Shown: positions 9,680 to 22,300 of the stretch, piece by piece
Position numbering within the stretch: the first letter of the stretch is position 1
Layout: the number at the start of each line of letters is the position of its first letter
Source: Symsagittifera roscoffensis
Lineage: Eukaryota > Xenacoelomorpha > Acoela > Convolutidae
Direction: 5' to 3'
Length of the DNA stretch: 64,000 nucleotides
NCBI RefSeq assembly: GCF_963678635.1
Contig: NC_087068.1
Location: forward strand, 17,549,872 to 17,613,871
Notes under the pieces: generated by a model
Seen by the model: only the letters and a program-made list of their open reading frames with translations
Databases searched by the model: none
Told to the model about the DNA's origin: nothing
Made by a program: the position numbers and the translations under genes

Positions 9680-11352
9680 CATACCTTTTTAATATCTCTT
9701 TGTCCGAAAACATTATCTCCCAAATTTGGAAAAATTCAAAAATTGCACCGCTTCCAAAGCCCAATAAGGATCTTAAACAATCAACATCTTACAGACCTAT
9801 ATCCTTACTCTGCCCAGCAGTTAAAATTCTGGAGAGGCTCGTTCACCCCATCTTTACCAAACATCTCCCCAACGCCAAACACCAACACGGCTTCCGCCCT
9901 TTTCACTCCACCACCACAGCTCTCTCCACTCTCGAATTTTACATTTCAGACGGTTTTAACCAAAATCGCCCCCCTGAACGTACGGTACTGGCCACACTTG
10001 ACTTATCTAAGGCTTTCGACATGGTGTGTCATCGCTCACTTGTGGAACTCGTTCATGACACTCCCCTCCCAAGAAGTCTAGTCCGCTGGCTAAGTAATTA
10101 CCTTAATGGTCGACAGGCTGCCACCTCATTCCGTGAACACACATCCCCCCATCGAATAATCCACTGTGGTGTACCCCAAGGTTCTGTTTTATCACCCACA
10201 CTCTTCAATTTTTATGTCCATGATGCACCGCCACCTCCTGATAATGTAAACCTTGTTTCGTATGCAGACGATTTCCACCCCTTCGCAAGCAGTTCCAATA
10301 TTGATATCGCCTCAAACTCCATCAATAGCTACCTAAAAAGGCTCTACGATTTTTTCACCTCACGCAAACTAAGTTTCGCGTCCTCTAAAGGATCAGTTAC
10401 ACTTTTCTCCTCTTATAACAAAGAATTTAATAAAACACCTAGTGTTCTTTTAAATAACGAGGCGCTACCCCTAAACAAAAATCCAACAATCTTAGGGGTG
10501 ACATTTGATCCAACACTTTGTTTTGCCACTCACTGCAAACAATCCGCTGAAAAGGCCAGACGCAGGATCGGAATCCTGAAGGCATTAGCAGGATCAACCT
10601 GGGGTCACTCCAAAGAAACCCTCCTCCTAACTTTTAAAGCTTTAATTCGCCCCATACTTGACTATGCAGCCCCCGCATGGTCCCACGCATCAAGTAACAC
10701 CTCCATAAATTGCCTGCAGGTTGCCCAAAACCAATCCCTTCGCGTTGTTACTGGATCAAATCTAATGAGTTCCACTGCCCACCTGCACAGTGAATCTGAA
10801 ATCCTAACGGTCAAAGACCACCATACCCTTCTGTCATCTCAATTTTTTATCTCTACCTATCGTTCCCACCATCCCATTAATTTTATACATTCACATCCCC
10901 CTCCTCCCCGTCTACTTCGCCCCTCAATTATAAGCTGCTTCAAAGAAGACACCCAGAAAATTTTAACCGACTTTTCAGTCTACGCAAACCACCCTCTAGT
11001 TCTGGACGACCGAGACGAAGTCTCCACTTTTATTTTTAACTACTACAAACCAATTTTAAAAGACAACCATACCTCCCTTGTAACCAAGTTCCTAGCCGAA
11101 ACCCCTCCGTCTAAAGTTATTTGTATCCCTCCCCCAAAGATTGACCCCTCTGAAAAATCTCTCCCACGTCCCACGCGCTGTAAGCTCTCCCAACTCCGGT
11201 CTGGCTACAGCCGGCTCCTTAACACTTACCTATCCCGCCTCGACAGCTCCATCTCCCACCTTTGCCCAACCTGTTCCCTTGCCCCCCACACAACATGTCA
11301 CCTTTTCAACTGCTCCCAAAACCCCTCCCCACTCACCCCAGCAGACCTGTGA
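9673..11352 (+). pseudogene. Non-LTR element reverse transcriptase
   Basis: RT motifs appear in order: KIAPLPKP and YRPISLL, HGFRPFHST, LDLSKAFD, GVPQGSVLSPTLFNFY, the catalytic SYADD, then a thumb-like region with FKALIRPILDYAAPAW. A C-terminal CPTC...HLFNC cluster is typical of the group. The frame meets a TGA at 11350-11352 yet stays open for 23 further codons to a TAA at 11422-11424, which directly abuts the (AAC)n tail, so the TGA looks like a late nonsense change. The catalytic YADD is intact. Role in life: reverse transcribe the element RNA at a nicked target. Confidence 0.85.
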
Positions 11353-11422
11353 CTTCGGCCGGTAGAGGTTGCTAAGTTCCTTGACCTGGAGACAGAAGAG
11401 CCCAACCCGACCCGCGTGGGCT

Positions 11423-11440
11423 AACAACAACAACAACAAC
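11423..11440 (+). repeat. (AAC)6 tail of the non-LTR element
   Basis: Six AAC units follow the inferred original stop codon with essentially no 3' untranslated region. Simple-repeat tails of this kind mark the 3' end of several non-LTR families. Confidence 0.8.
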
Positions 11441-11443
11441 AGT

Positions 11444-11675
11444 AAGGGGCGGATTTAGGGGATGGGGGGTTCGGACGCCCCCTTCGTACTATTTTGAGAT
11501 ATTCATATTTTGTGACGGACCCTAAAATTTTTCTAAAGGTGCCTTTGGCACCAATGAATTTTAATTTTGAGGGGGTTGCGCTTGCCGAAAAAACGCTATT
11601 TTTTGAAAAAGGTCGAAAAAATTTTCAATTTTTTTTTTGAAAATCCGCCTGGAGAAAATCCTAAATCCGCCCCTG
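11444..11675. mobile_element. hAT-like MITE, copy 1
   Basis: Ends are near-perfect inverted repeats: aggggcggatttagg at the left and cctaaatccgcccctg at the right, 232 bp in all, with no ORF. The interior shares gtactattttgagatatcca-like and ggcgccaa-like phrases with the copies at 28.0, 43.3, 43.6 and 44.4 kb. A terminal cAGGGGCGGAT is typical of hAT-superfamily miniature elements. It starts four bases after the (AAC)6 tail; no 8-bp duplication is visible here. Confidence 0.8.
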
Positions 11676-13799
11676 GTTTGAATCATACTTTTTTTTGAAT
11701 GTCACGGTTGGAGAGGTTCTAGTGTCAATCAGCCTTCTCAAGGTGGGGCATAAAATACAAGTACTTAAGATAAGATAATGGCTGACAATTATGTTTTAAC
11801 CTTTCAAAACGCGCATAAAGACAACGAAGAGAAAACAGCAATGAAAAATCGGCTGCTCGAAAATTTTCTCGCATTCGAAAATTTTGAAAAGATTTGATTG
11901 CAGCTCGAAACAAGACTAAACGGGCTTTAATATGATATATCGTTTCTGTAAGTTTGTTTGTCTTAACTGTTTGCATTGAAAAAAAAACTAGACTTGAAAG
12001 TTACTCTACACCTTTGATGCTCGGAATAATAAGTTTCGTTCTCAACAATTTGATGTTTTTTGGCATGTTTTTGTTCTCGATATAGGCTTTGCTTTATTGG
12101 CCAGGATTTCATATGACTTTTTGGCGCAGTAACTTATACGTTAGTAATTGCACCAACAAATCCTCGCTGATATACGCTGAATTAAAAGGCATTCATTGCA
12201 GCTTGAATATATGAAACAAGCAGCTGCCGTACCGCAGGCGTCAAGGCGAGTTACTACTAATGATATGTTAGGTAGAGATCTCTAAGTCTGCAAAATTATT
12301 TGCGAGGATTTTTATGCAGGCATCTTTCAATTATTGAATTTTAAGAGTTTATTCCGTTGACTGGGCTTGCGAAGTCATCTCTGTAAGTAATTTTTGAAAA
12401 AAAATACCGGTATCGATTTTCTATTCGTGCTTTTTTGTAGTTCTGTTAAGACTGACGTAAGAAAGCTATAGCACACGCGACAAATCGTTTTGACAAGTGA
12501 AGAATGCTCGCAATTTATTTCACCCTAATTTTGTCAAAAATCTTGCAACTAAGAAGTTAAGAAAGCTGATTTTAGTCTTGATTATGTCAACTGGAGCACT
12601 TAAATTCGCTCAGTATGTCAACTGGAGCACTTGAAAGATTATTTTTTGTTCTTCTTTTGCATGCACATTTAATAAGCCTGATCATTGTAGCCTAGTCGAT
12701 CGTTTTGCAATTTTTCTATTTAGATTTAATAAACTTAAACCACGGTTCTGGCAAAGCTAATTTTGTTAAAGTGGGTCAGCGGGCGAAGGCCACAATTTAA
12801 CGATTTCCTTAGCTGCAGTGTTTTTGTTATTTTTCATTTGAAAAGATTGCCTATAGGTGTCATTAAGAAAGCCATTATTTCCGAGCCAAAAATAAGTCGT
12901 TATTTCAAAAGTTTTATTTTCATTTTCGAAGTTTTTGCAGCGTGCGGTATAAATTATACTGCACGGATTGAAAAAAAAGATTTTTTGCGAAAATTTGAGA
13001 TTTCTTTTTGAGATAATGGTTTTGTTGATTGGGTTTGAAATATAACCGCTTTCCTACTGACAAATATTTTAAGGACAAATAATTTCATAATTCTTTGGAA
13101 GACAAATAAGGAAACTCGCTGCAGCTAATGAAATCTCGAAATTCTAGTCTACTTCCGCTTCTCCACTATATAACGATATCAACAGTGTCTGAAGCCTGGT
13201 TTCCAGCAAGTTAAAGCTGGATTGAAATTTTGTAAAACCAGATACGATATGATGAGTGACTGACATAAGGTCATTAAACTTCATATATTGCGGTATGATT
13301 TTCGAATTCATTTCCATTTTCAATTCACTTCCGTTTGCTGAAATGAAAGCAAATTACGCTCTCAAACTACGAAAGTGCAAAAAGTGGGCAAAATCTGAAC
13401 AAAGATAGCAGGTTGCTGTGGTAGCACAGAATGTTTTGGCCACATTCTCAGAAAAAAAAAAACGTTTTTTTTTTTCAAGTTTGTTCGTGCGTCGTGTGAT
13501 AATGGAACTATACGAACGCGTAAAATTTTACGAAAGCGTGATGAACTATACGTATACGAACGCGTGATGAAGTTTTGTTTCGTTTGTCGTGTTATGATGC
13601 AACTATACGAACGCGTAAAGTTTTAGTGAACAAGGCATAAACGGCTCGTTTTCTTCAAAAAAATTGAGAAATAAAAAAAACATTTTTCGGAAGTTTTAAA
13701 CTTTTTACTCTAAAAATTTTATTTTTCTTTTGAAATTTTTTTGCCAGAGATTAGCTCAATAAAGCTTCAGATAATTTTACGTTTTAGTTACATCAATTT
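11676..13799. other. Intergenic with repeat fragments
   Basis: Holds a partial reverse R1 copy at about 11800-11960 (gggctttaatatgatatatc), a duplicated tatgtcaactggagcact at 12583-12630, a reverse tagcacagaatg module near 13430 and several actatacgaacgcg phrases at 13505-13620. No gene is supported; an 82-codon open frame at 12763-13011 has no recognisable features. Confidence 0.5.
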
Positions 13800-14085
13800 T
13801 TTTTAGCATAAGTTGCTAATTTTCTTATATAACAAGCGTTACTCGATTGCTTTACTCGCTCGAAAATAGACAAAACATCAAAAATTTCAAACCGGTTTTT
13901 CTCGACACAAGGAAAAGTTTTTGGAAACTTTAAAATGTCGTTTGGCACACTATGGGCTTTAATATGATATATCACTTGACCCTGTCGCATGATATTTGAC
14001 CTGTTTTTGCGTGGAAAACAAAAAACTAAAACACACCCGAAAGCAAAGTTCCTCCCCATTTTAAATGGTCGCAACAATTACCTAT
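13800..14085 (-). repeat. Interspersed repeat family R1, inverted copy
   Basis: Same blocks as the copy at 1914-2215 in reverse: ttactcgctcgaaaat, aaaccggtttttctcgacac, gggctttaatatgatatatc, tttgcgtggaaaacaaaa and aagttcctccccatttt. It is one of the better-preserved copies. Confidence 0.65.
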
Positions 14086-14791
14086 AAGTTCGGAAATTGA
14101 TTTTAGTCAGTTGGAGTCCCAGCGAAATAAAGAATGGCCTATTGGCCCAGTTATCTTTTATTGGATTAGTTTCATTAAAAAATTGTAAAAAATTAGTTTC
14201 TTAAAAAAATCAAAGAGCTTAAAGGTGATGGATGCATTTTTCTGCAATCAAAATCAAAAGTTCAAAATATTACAAAACATTAAATCCCTTTTTTCTCTTT
14301 TCTGTTGACTATGGTTACCAGCTTGTACAGACTGGTCTAAATTTAAATGTAAAAAGTTTGACATGATAATTTTTGATTTCAAATTACAATTTTGGCATGG
14401 ATTAAAAATAAGGTTAAGCAAGGTCATTCAATGAAAATGTAGGTAAAATTAGTTGATCGCAGGAAATATTTCATTATAAAATGTCACTTAAACAGTACAA
14501 ATTTTGGGAAATATCATTTCGCAAATACCGGAATAATACATTTAAATGACGCAGCTTGCGGCACTATTAAATAATCATATTGGAAAACGGGGATTCAATT
14601 TTAGCTATGCAAAGTTGTGGTTCTTGATTTAAATATCGACAACAGATTGAGTTTATTTCATGATACGACTCTACAGCGTGAAAACTGTTACCGCATATAG
14701 ATTTTGTTCAAGTACCGAAGATATCATTTTTCTTTCGTTTTGGCTTCTTGCTGTTTGACTTTACTGAAGAGATTGCTCTATTATAATTCAC
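14086..14791. other. Intergenic, 3' flank of the villin-like gene
   Basis: AT-rich and without a supported gene. The 3' untranslated region of the villin-like gene should lie at its right-hand end. Confidence 0.4.
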
Positions 14792-16392
14792 TTAAAACAG
14801 CTTTGCCCTTTTCTTCAATTCAGTCTGTTTCCATTTTGGTTTCTTGCCGAACTCGCCTTTGTTCATGCCAAATATCTGAACGAATTCTTCATCACACAGA
14901 AGCAATTCTTTGTTTCCAGGGTCAACATCAAAGGGTAAAGGACGTCCAGAAATCAACTCTTGGTACGTATAGATCACATCCGATAAATTGTTCTCAGCCT
15001 TGCTTGAATTCAAAACCTTAATTTCGGATTCAATTTGATCACTGCTGAGTCCTTTCATTTGACCCTTCATCTGGACATATTTCTCAGATGTCAGGAACCG
15101 CGAGGGGTCCCAACCTACAAAGAATCCAGTAAACGTCAAGGGTTCGAATCCCTGCTTGAAACTGTACACCGCAGTATCTGGGTCGCGTCGAGCGGCATCC
15201 TTTTTGAGGTACTCTAAGGCTAATTGAGGAGCTTTTTTCTTTTCCTCGTTGTTTGCCCCATTACCAATCCAAACATATATGTCGAACCAAGCGTCTAGAA
15301 TCATAACATCAGTTTCGCAGAGATCTTCTTGAATGAATCCGACAATTTCTTCGGCTCTGAACGTTCCACTTGCATTACTACATTGGAACAGTCGAGGCTC
15401 GACCGCGAATGGTTGGTCTTCTCGGACTTTTGTATAGTTTGCTTTCCCGCCTAAATTGATCCAAAACTCATGTGGCTCTTTACCTTCGACAATCAACTCG
15501 TAGTCTCTTCCCGACAGAATCCGACTCGCCACTCGGGTCATTTCTCGTTCGTCGCCGTTGCAAAGTTTCCCGAACCAGATGTAAAGTGCTTTCTTTGTTT
15601 TGATAATAAAAGCGTCATTTGAGTTCAAATTACTAGCAGTGCATTCGACCTCAACTGCTTTCGTATTCATTGCGTTATCGCCTGTGACTCGAAACAGATG
15701 ATTTCTAGTTAGATTTGCTGTCTTAGTTGAGTCAATTTGTTTCAAACCGCCGCCTTTTTTAGTGCCTCTGTAGATTATCAGTTTACCCTTAAACAAACAC
15801 AAAAAGTGGTTCGGTTCTTTACCTTCGACCACTCTAACTTGCACTGCTGCGCCATTGAGTTTGTCGTCGAGCTCGATAGTTTTCAGAGCACAAGTTCCTC
15901 TGGCATCTTGAGAACTTCGCGAACCCAGCCAAAAGTACAAAATATACTTTTGAGATCCTTGAGCCCTGTAAGTATACTGAACTATGTAACAATCGTCTGC
16001 GAACATTTGACCGTGTAATTCAGGCTCGACCTCGACTATTTCTTTTCTCTGAACTTCCCAAACTTTGACTTCTCCGGAACCATCGTCGACCATTCGGGTT
16101 TCGACCGCGACTTCGGGCTTCGCGAGTAAACTATCGGCGTCGAACTTCGTCTGATTATTAATCTTCGCGACTGATCCACGTGTGTACGTGTTGCCCATTC
16201 CAACTTGCCCGTATTTGTCACGCCAGTCTTGGAAGTGGAATTTGAACTCGGTACATTCGGCTCCGTCCACCACGGCCACAATTCTAGTTTCGGTCGGGTA
16301 CTTTTTCGTCTTGATGAACGCCATGGCGTTCTTCATGGCACCTTTTTTCTCTTGTTGACTTGAAAATTTTCCCTTCCAGACATAAATTACAC
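14792..16392 (-). CDS. Villin-like gene, last coding exon
   Basis: This 1601-bp exon starts after an acceptor (ttctccag) and completes the codon begun at the end of the previous exon. It encodes the rest of gelsolin repeat 3 through repeat 6, a short linker and the headpiece, ending in TAA at 14792-14794. So long a terminal exon, where vertebrate villins have many introns, suggests intron loss in this lineage. Confidence 0.93.
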
Positions 16393-19300
16393 CTGGAGAA
16401 GAAAACACTATCAAATTCAAGAACACGTTTTTTTAATGCAGTAGTTGTAAGCGTTTTGCAAATATTGAGCACCATTTTTTGATAAATTTTCCAATCGCTA
16501 TGGTGAAATCGAAGTCATTTGCGCTGAAAATTTGAGCAAAGCAGTCAATTAAAAATGCTTTGTTCGATAATATGGTGTCACCTTCTTGGTGGAATTTTAG
16601 ACAACAACCCCTTGAACCAATTATTTTTTGTGCCTACCTGCCAGACAAGTTTTTGAAATTATAAGGGGGATGATAATTTTTCAGCAGAAATTTAGGCCGC
16701 GTCTTCCAATTCTACCTACGTGTCAGACATTAAAATAGTCTGCAAATCATTAGAATAATGCACTGGTCCTCCTAAAGCCTGGTCGCCATATCTCCCTAGA
16801 ACTAACCTGCACAAGTGTCGAGGATGAAGCAGTCTTTGGAGCTGAGCAGCTTCTGTTTGAGGGGCGAGCAGCCCACTTCAGTGAGGAGGAGGGAGCCGGA
16901 GTTGTCGGACACCAGGAACAACTTCATCTTCTTCCTGTCTTCCTCTTCTTCGTATGAGTCATCCGCTGTCACCTGGAGGGTGAACGCAAAAATGAGTCAT
17001 TATTGATATTAGTTAAAAAGTAATTATAAGAATGACAAATTAATTACTGAAAACATCAGACACAAGAAAACGGACTGGTTATTTTTAGGGAACTTATGTA
17101 TTATCTGCCTCTAAAGCATTATTAAAGCTTACAAGGATAACCGGCGTTCCGACCAGTCTTGAAAAATTACAACAAAATTAGTTTTCCAATTAGTGTCGAT
17201 TTTTCGGCTTGGTGGAGCCGGAGTTGGAATCTGAGAGAAAAAGTAGAGCTTAGGCTTTTTCGTCAGTCATGTAAAATATTCAAATTGGAGACAAATAACC
17301 AGAAAAACAAAATAAAAAATAAAAAAAAATTAAAATTTTTTAAAATAATTTTTCAAAGTTTTTCCCAAATATTTGAATTTTTTATTCCTAAAATGAAGCT
17401 AAAACCTCCAAAATATAATTTTTTAGAGTAAAACTAAATTTTCAAGGCTTAAATTAAGCATAAACAAGCTAATGTAAGCCTGCTCACTCGCTCGAAATTA
17501 GACAAAAAATCGACACCGGGAAAACTTTTTTGAAATTTTGTGATATTCGAATCACGACTGAAAGGCTTTAATATGATATATCACTCAACCCTGTCCGATG
17601 ATTATTTGTGGTAGTTGATTTTGCGTGAAAACAAAAAAAAAACTAAAACACCCGAATACAAAGATCAGCCTCATTTTCAATAGTCGGAACACTAAATGTT
17701 TTAGCATTCGTATCTGCACTTAAGCTGAGTGAAACCAGATGAAAAATAAACTGAATAAATTGCTTTTATTTCGGTCATGAAATTCGTTGGCCGGTCAAAA
17801 GCTATAAAGCCCTGTTAACACAGTGACGCCCGGCAGCAGTTCATAAGCGCACTTCTTCGTACCATAAATAATGACACACTGTGTCCAACGTGAAAGGCTA
17901 ACATGAGTGAGCTAGGATATCGATTCAATGTTAAAAATAAGTAACAATCAGGTATTAAGTAAGTTATGTTAATACAACAATTCTGATCAAAAGAAAACAT
18001 TAGCATTCTACTTGTATGGGTGGATTGAGCTGCGCTGGTCTGATTCCGAGTACTCTCTCCATCTCCTTGGGGCAGTAGTCCGTCTCCTCCACCACGTGTA
18101 TCTTCCCACTTCCCGCCTTCTCATTGTCACGCATCATCACCGCCGTCTTCATTGCCTAGCAGAAAAATAAAATTTAAAATCAACGCTTAGCTCATCAGTT
18201 GCGACATTTTTTCACGGGTTAAAGGACAACTTGCGAGCTGTTCGGCTGTTTAACGAAGTCCGCTACTTGTCTTCAAAAAAAAAGAATTAACTGTTTTGAC
18301 CTGCCTTTAGTGTTTTTTGCTAAATATTGAGCTGGCAATTGTTGTTTCCCTCTTTTATAACGAGCTTGGTTTGTGGGGGCAATTAAACCTTAATTTTTTG
18401 AATCTCGATTTTCTTCTGTTGTGAAATTATCAAAATAACCGAAACGGTGTATGTATTTTAATCATGCACGAGTAGTAAGAGTGCAAAGAGTCGACAACCT
18501 CATGCTCAAGTGGTGTTAGTTTTACTTATATTATAATTTTATATTATGATAACTATATATTATAATGTAATAATAACTCATGTCATGTCGCATGTAGTGA
18601 ATATATCACCTGGATGCGTTCCATCTTGTTGCAAGCCCTGCCATTCCACACGAAGAAGTCCTTGTCGATGTCGGCAATGAATGAGTCACCCGAGTTGAAT
18701 GACTCCCACTTCAGGGGCACCTCACTCACTCGCACTCTCCTCTTCCCCTTCACATGCAGAAGACGCGCCCTGCTCTCATCACTCACCCTATAGTGATAAA
18801 TAACAATATTTTTAGACAACAAAAATTGCAAAAAGGTTAATTCTATTTGCTAAAAAAATTTTTTTTTTCAATTTTACGTTTTTTTCCAAATGAGTGCTTA
18901 AGATTTTTATCAGTTTGATCGGATCATTCTGTGCTACATGCACAGCAGGCGGCTATTGAAACTTCTTGGTTCTTATGGGCTGAAAATTCCTACTTAGCAT
19001 CGAATTATAAGTCCGTCCTCTACGCCAAAAAGCAGCTTTTGGAAAGGTTTGATCGCCTTTTCTGTTTTTTTCCCACTTAAACCCTATATTCTCTAGCTGT
19101 AGCTGTAGTGTAGCATAGATGCTTATCGACTCGATTCAGTCGTGAGTACTGACTTGTTGAGTTATGAATACTGACTTGTTGAGTGCAGTGTCCACTCCGC
19201 CCTGTCTGTAGAATATGCCACCAGTGGTGGAGAAGTAGGACAGGAACATGTCACTCTCACTCTGCTGCACTTCTCTGTACTGCACTGCCGCCCCACTTAA

Positions 19301-22300
19301 CAGAGTGTCGTCTATCTCCACCGTCTTGTACGCAGCCACTGTCGACTCATCCTGTACACGTCACAAATAGGGAAAGAGTACTTACTATGAACGTAATATG
19401 ACATAATAATAACATAATACTATGAACATAACGATATAATAATAACATAATACTATAAACATAATAATGATATACGGTGAACATACTATGAAAAGTTCTC
19501 TCTATCAAAATTTTTGCCGGGCGAAAACGCAGAACGCTTTGTGGTTACAACCACTTAAAGTAGATAGCAACTTTGTATTCCGGTATTTTAGTTTTTTCTA
19601 ACCCTTTCTTTTTTTCTACTGTCATATATATATTATCTCTCTCTAACCTTTAACTATATATTATGTTGATTGGCGCCATTGGTACTGGCTATGTGTTTGG
19701 TGCGGCTAACAATTAATTAGTACCTGCCAATGTTAGTTACGTCTGTTGGTGATTTGAGTTTGTTGCTTAACCTTTGAGTCTGGAATTCAGTCAGTATTTA
19801 TTCAGTGAATTTACGATATAGAATCTGCATTTTGTACATGGCGCAGCAAGCAGGACAAAGCGCGGGAACAGGAAAAAATCCACTTGGAATGACGGCATTA
19901 TGCTCGGAAGCACCGATGCTGTGGGAGAATTGGATTACACGTTTTTCATGGGGCGTAATAGCAAAACACTCATTCAATCCGACGGCATTCTATTTTAATC
20001 GGACGCTAACCGCGGCGCAAATTGCAGATCTGCCAGAGGAGGTGAATGGAAAGCGTCGTCTGCAAGCGGAGCAGACACTAATTTCTAACCTTTATTTGTG
20101 TTTGGGGGAACGCGGACAGGACGAACTACATAACCGGAAACCCCATTTGGACCTGGCGACTACCCGATATCCTCGGGTTTTGGATGAATTTGAGAGTGTC
20201 TCCAAGAAGGAAAGAAACGAAACGTTCGAGACGTACCAGCTATCTCGAAAACAACGTGACGGGGAAACGTTGGAAGAGTTTCACTCCGTATTGAGTGGAC
20301 TAGCCGCTAGATGTTCGTTAGGAGCGCTGGAACGACGCGTGTTGCGTGATGTATTTATAGTTATTATGTCTAATAAGGAGGCTCAAACGGAATTATGTCG
20401 TTCCACTAAGACACCGGATGAGGTCTACCGAACCGCGTTGTCATACGAGCGGGGTGATAAATACGCCAAATCGTATAAGGTATCCGGTGGGGGACTTACA
20501 GCAGCGCCAGCGGGGTCGCTACAAATCAAAGCGGAGCCGATAAGTGCAATCAGAGGAGGTTATCGTCGACCGTTTCAACGAGGTGGACGTGGATTCGGCA
20601 GAGGAGGCACGAGGGGCCGCAGAGGAGCGGATCGCAAGTGTTATAATTGTGATCAGAGTGGTTTTACCCCGGATCATATTCCAAAGTGTCCAGCAAGAAA
20701 TGCAACCTGCAATTTTTGCCGGAAAACCGGGCAATACGAGCGAACGTGTAGAGGACGTCGATCGGCGAATAGGGGTCGTGTGGGCATGATAAATGAGGAC
20801 GGCACCGATGGGGGGCTTGTGCAAGATTATCCGGAGGAGAGTGCGTCCAACTACGGAAGTTCCGTTGGATGGGTAACTGATTCAAAGGTGCCGGCACACG
20901 GATGGGACTCGGATAGTTCAACGGAGTACGTTGTTATGTCAATTCGGCGGAAGGAAGAGGAAGAACTGAGAGTAGCGGGGCAAAGCTGGCCTTAAAGATC
21001 AATGGTAAGGCGACTCAAGCCTGGATTGATAGCGGTTCGCCAGTATCTATCTTTACTATTGGGGAATTGAAACGTACACTGGGAGCATGTAATGTACATT
21101 TGAAACCGCTGGATCCGAAAGATGACCAATTTTGCGACAACGGCAATAATCCGTTGAAATTTCTGTGGAAAATGCAAGTTACTCTTTATTCCAATGGATG
21201 GACCAGCTCGGCGGATATCAATGTCATCGGAGGGTGTAGACCGTCTATTATCGGCAGGGATTTGATGCCAGCACTGGGATTGATGTTGGTACAAGCGCCG
21301 CCGGCGAAGTGGGTGCATAGCATACATTCACATGAAGGAACTGTGGAGACGGACGATGACTTGGATGATTGGCAGAAACACTTCAGTAAGCAGTTTCATC
21401 ATCTTTTTCGCAGGGTAGGGCGTATCCGTAATTATAAAGTGCAGGCAGAATTCTTCAAGAATTTAATTCCAATCCAACAAAAGGGTAGGCGAGTGCCCAT
21501 AACATTACAAGAAAAAGTCAATAAGGAGATTGAAAAACTTTTGGAACAAGGTCACATTCAAAAATTGGAAGAATGTTCGGATAAATATTTTGTTTCACCT
21601 ATTGTCATCACAGTGAAAAAGAATGGTTCGGTCAAACTTGCATTGGAATCAAGAGAACTGAACAAGCAGGTACACAAAAATAAATACCAAATGCCCAATA
21701 TTGAAGAACTAATGGTCATTGTAGGGCAAACAATCAGCGAACGTAAGCAGGGGGATGTTTTTTTACAACAATGGATCTCACGTACGCATACGGAAAACTT
21801 CCCTTAAATGAAAATACTAGCAAGCATTGTATTTTTTTTTGGTGGGAGGTCGCTCCACCGGTACGTATCGTTTCAAGACTGGATTCTATGGATTGACAAC
21901 GATGCCGGCGGAATTTCAACGAGTCATGGATGCTATTTTGTCCGAATTTCTTTGTGCGCATGCTTTTATAGGTGATATCTTAATAATATCAAAAGGTACC
22001 AAAATTGAACATATTGCCCTTGTAGAGAAGATTTTATTGAAATTGGATAAGGATAATATGGCTTTGAAACTGAAAAAATGTCAATTTGCGAAAAATACTT
22101 GCAAATGGTTAGGCCATCGGATTACAAAATCAGGGATTGCACCAATGGTGCGAAAAACAGATCCGATTGATAAATTAGCCGCCCCGAGAACGCTCTCACA
22201 ATTGAAGTCGTTTATGGGGTCAATATATAGCCTTCAGAAAAATTTACCTTCGCTGGCAGAAACTTCGGCGCCATTACGTCCACTGCTTAGTAAGAAAAAC

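Larger units (their letters stand above)
7600..11440 (+). mobile_element. Non-LTR retrotransposon, PHD-endonuclease-RT type
   Basis: A nearly full-length but damaged LINE-like element. In order it has a leader with tRNA-like boxes, a degenerate 2A-like peptide and PHD finger, an apurinic-type endonuclease, a reverse transcriptase ending in a cysteine/histidine cluster, and an (AAC)n tail. The organisation resembles the Jockey/CR1-like assemblage; the exact clade is not assigned. Base composition (C-rich, about half GC) contrasts sharply with the AT-rich surroundings, which suggests a relatively recent arrival. Frame breaks near 8012-8072 and 9673 and an in-frame TGA at 11350 make this copy non-functional as read. 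The 5' boundary is a guess and no target-site duplication was identified. Confidence 0.85.

Noticed and set aside
15137..15157. tRNA B-box-like gggttcgaatccc
   Set aside because: It lies inside the villin-like last exon, encodes KQGFEPL on the minus strand and has no A box at the right distance.
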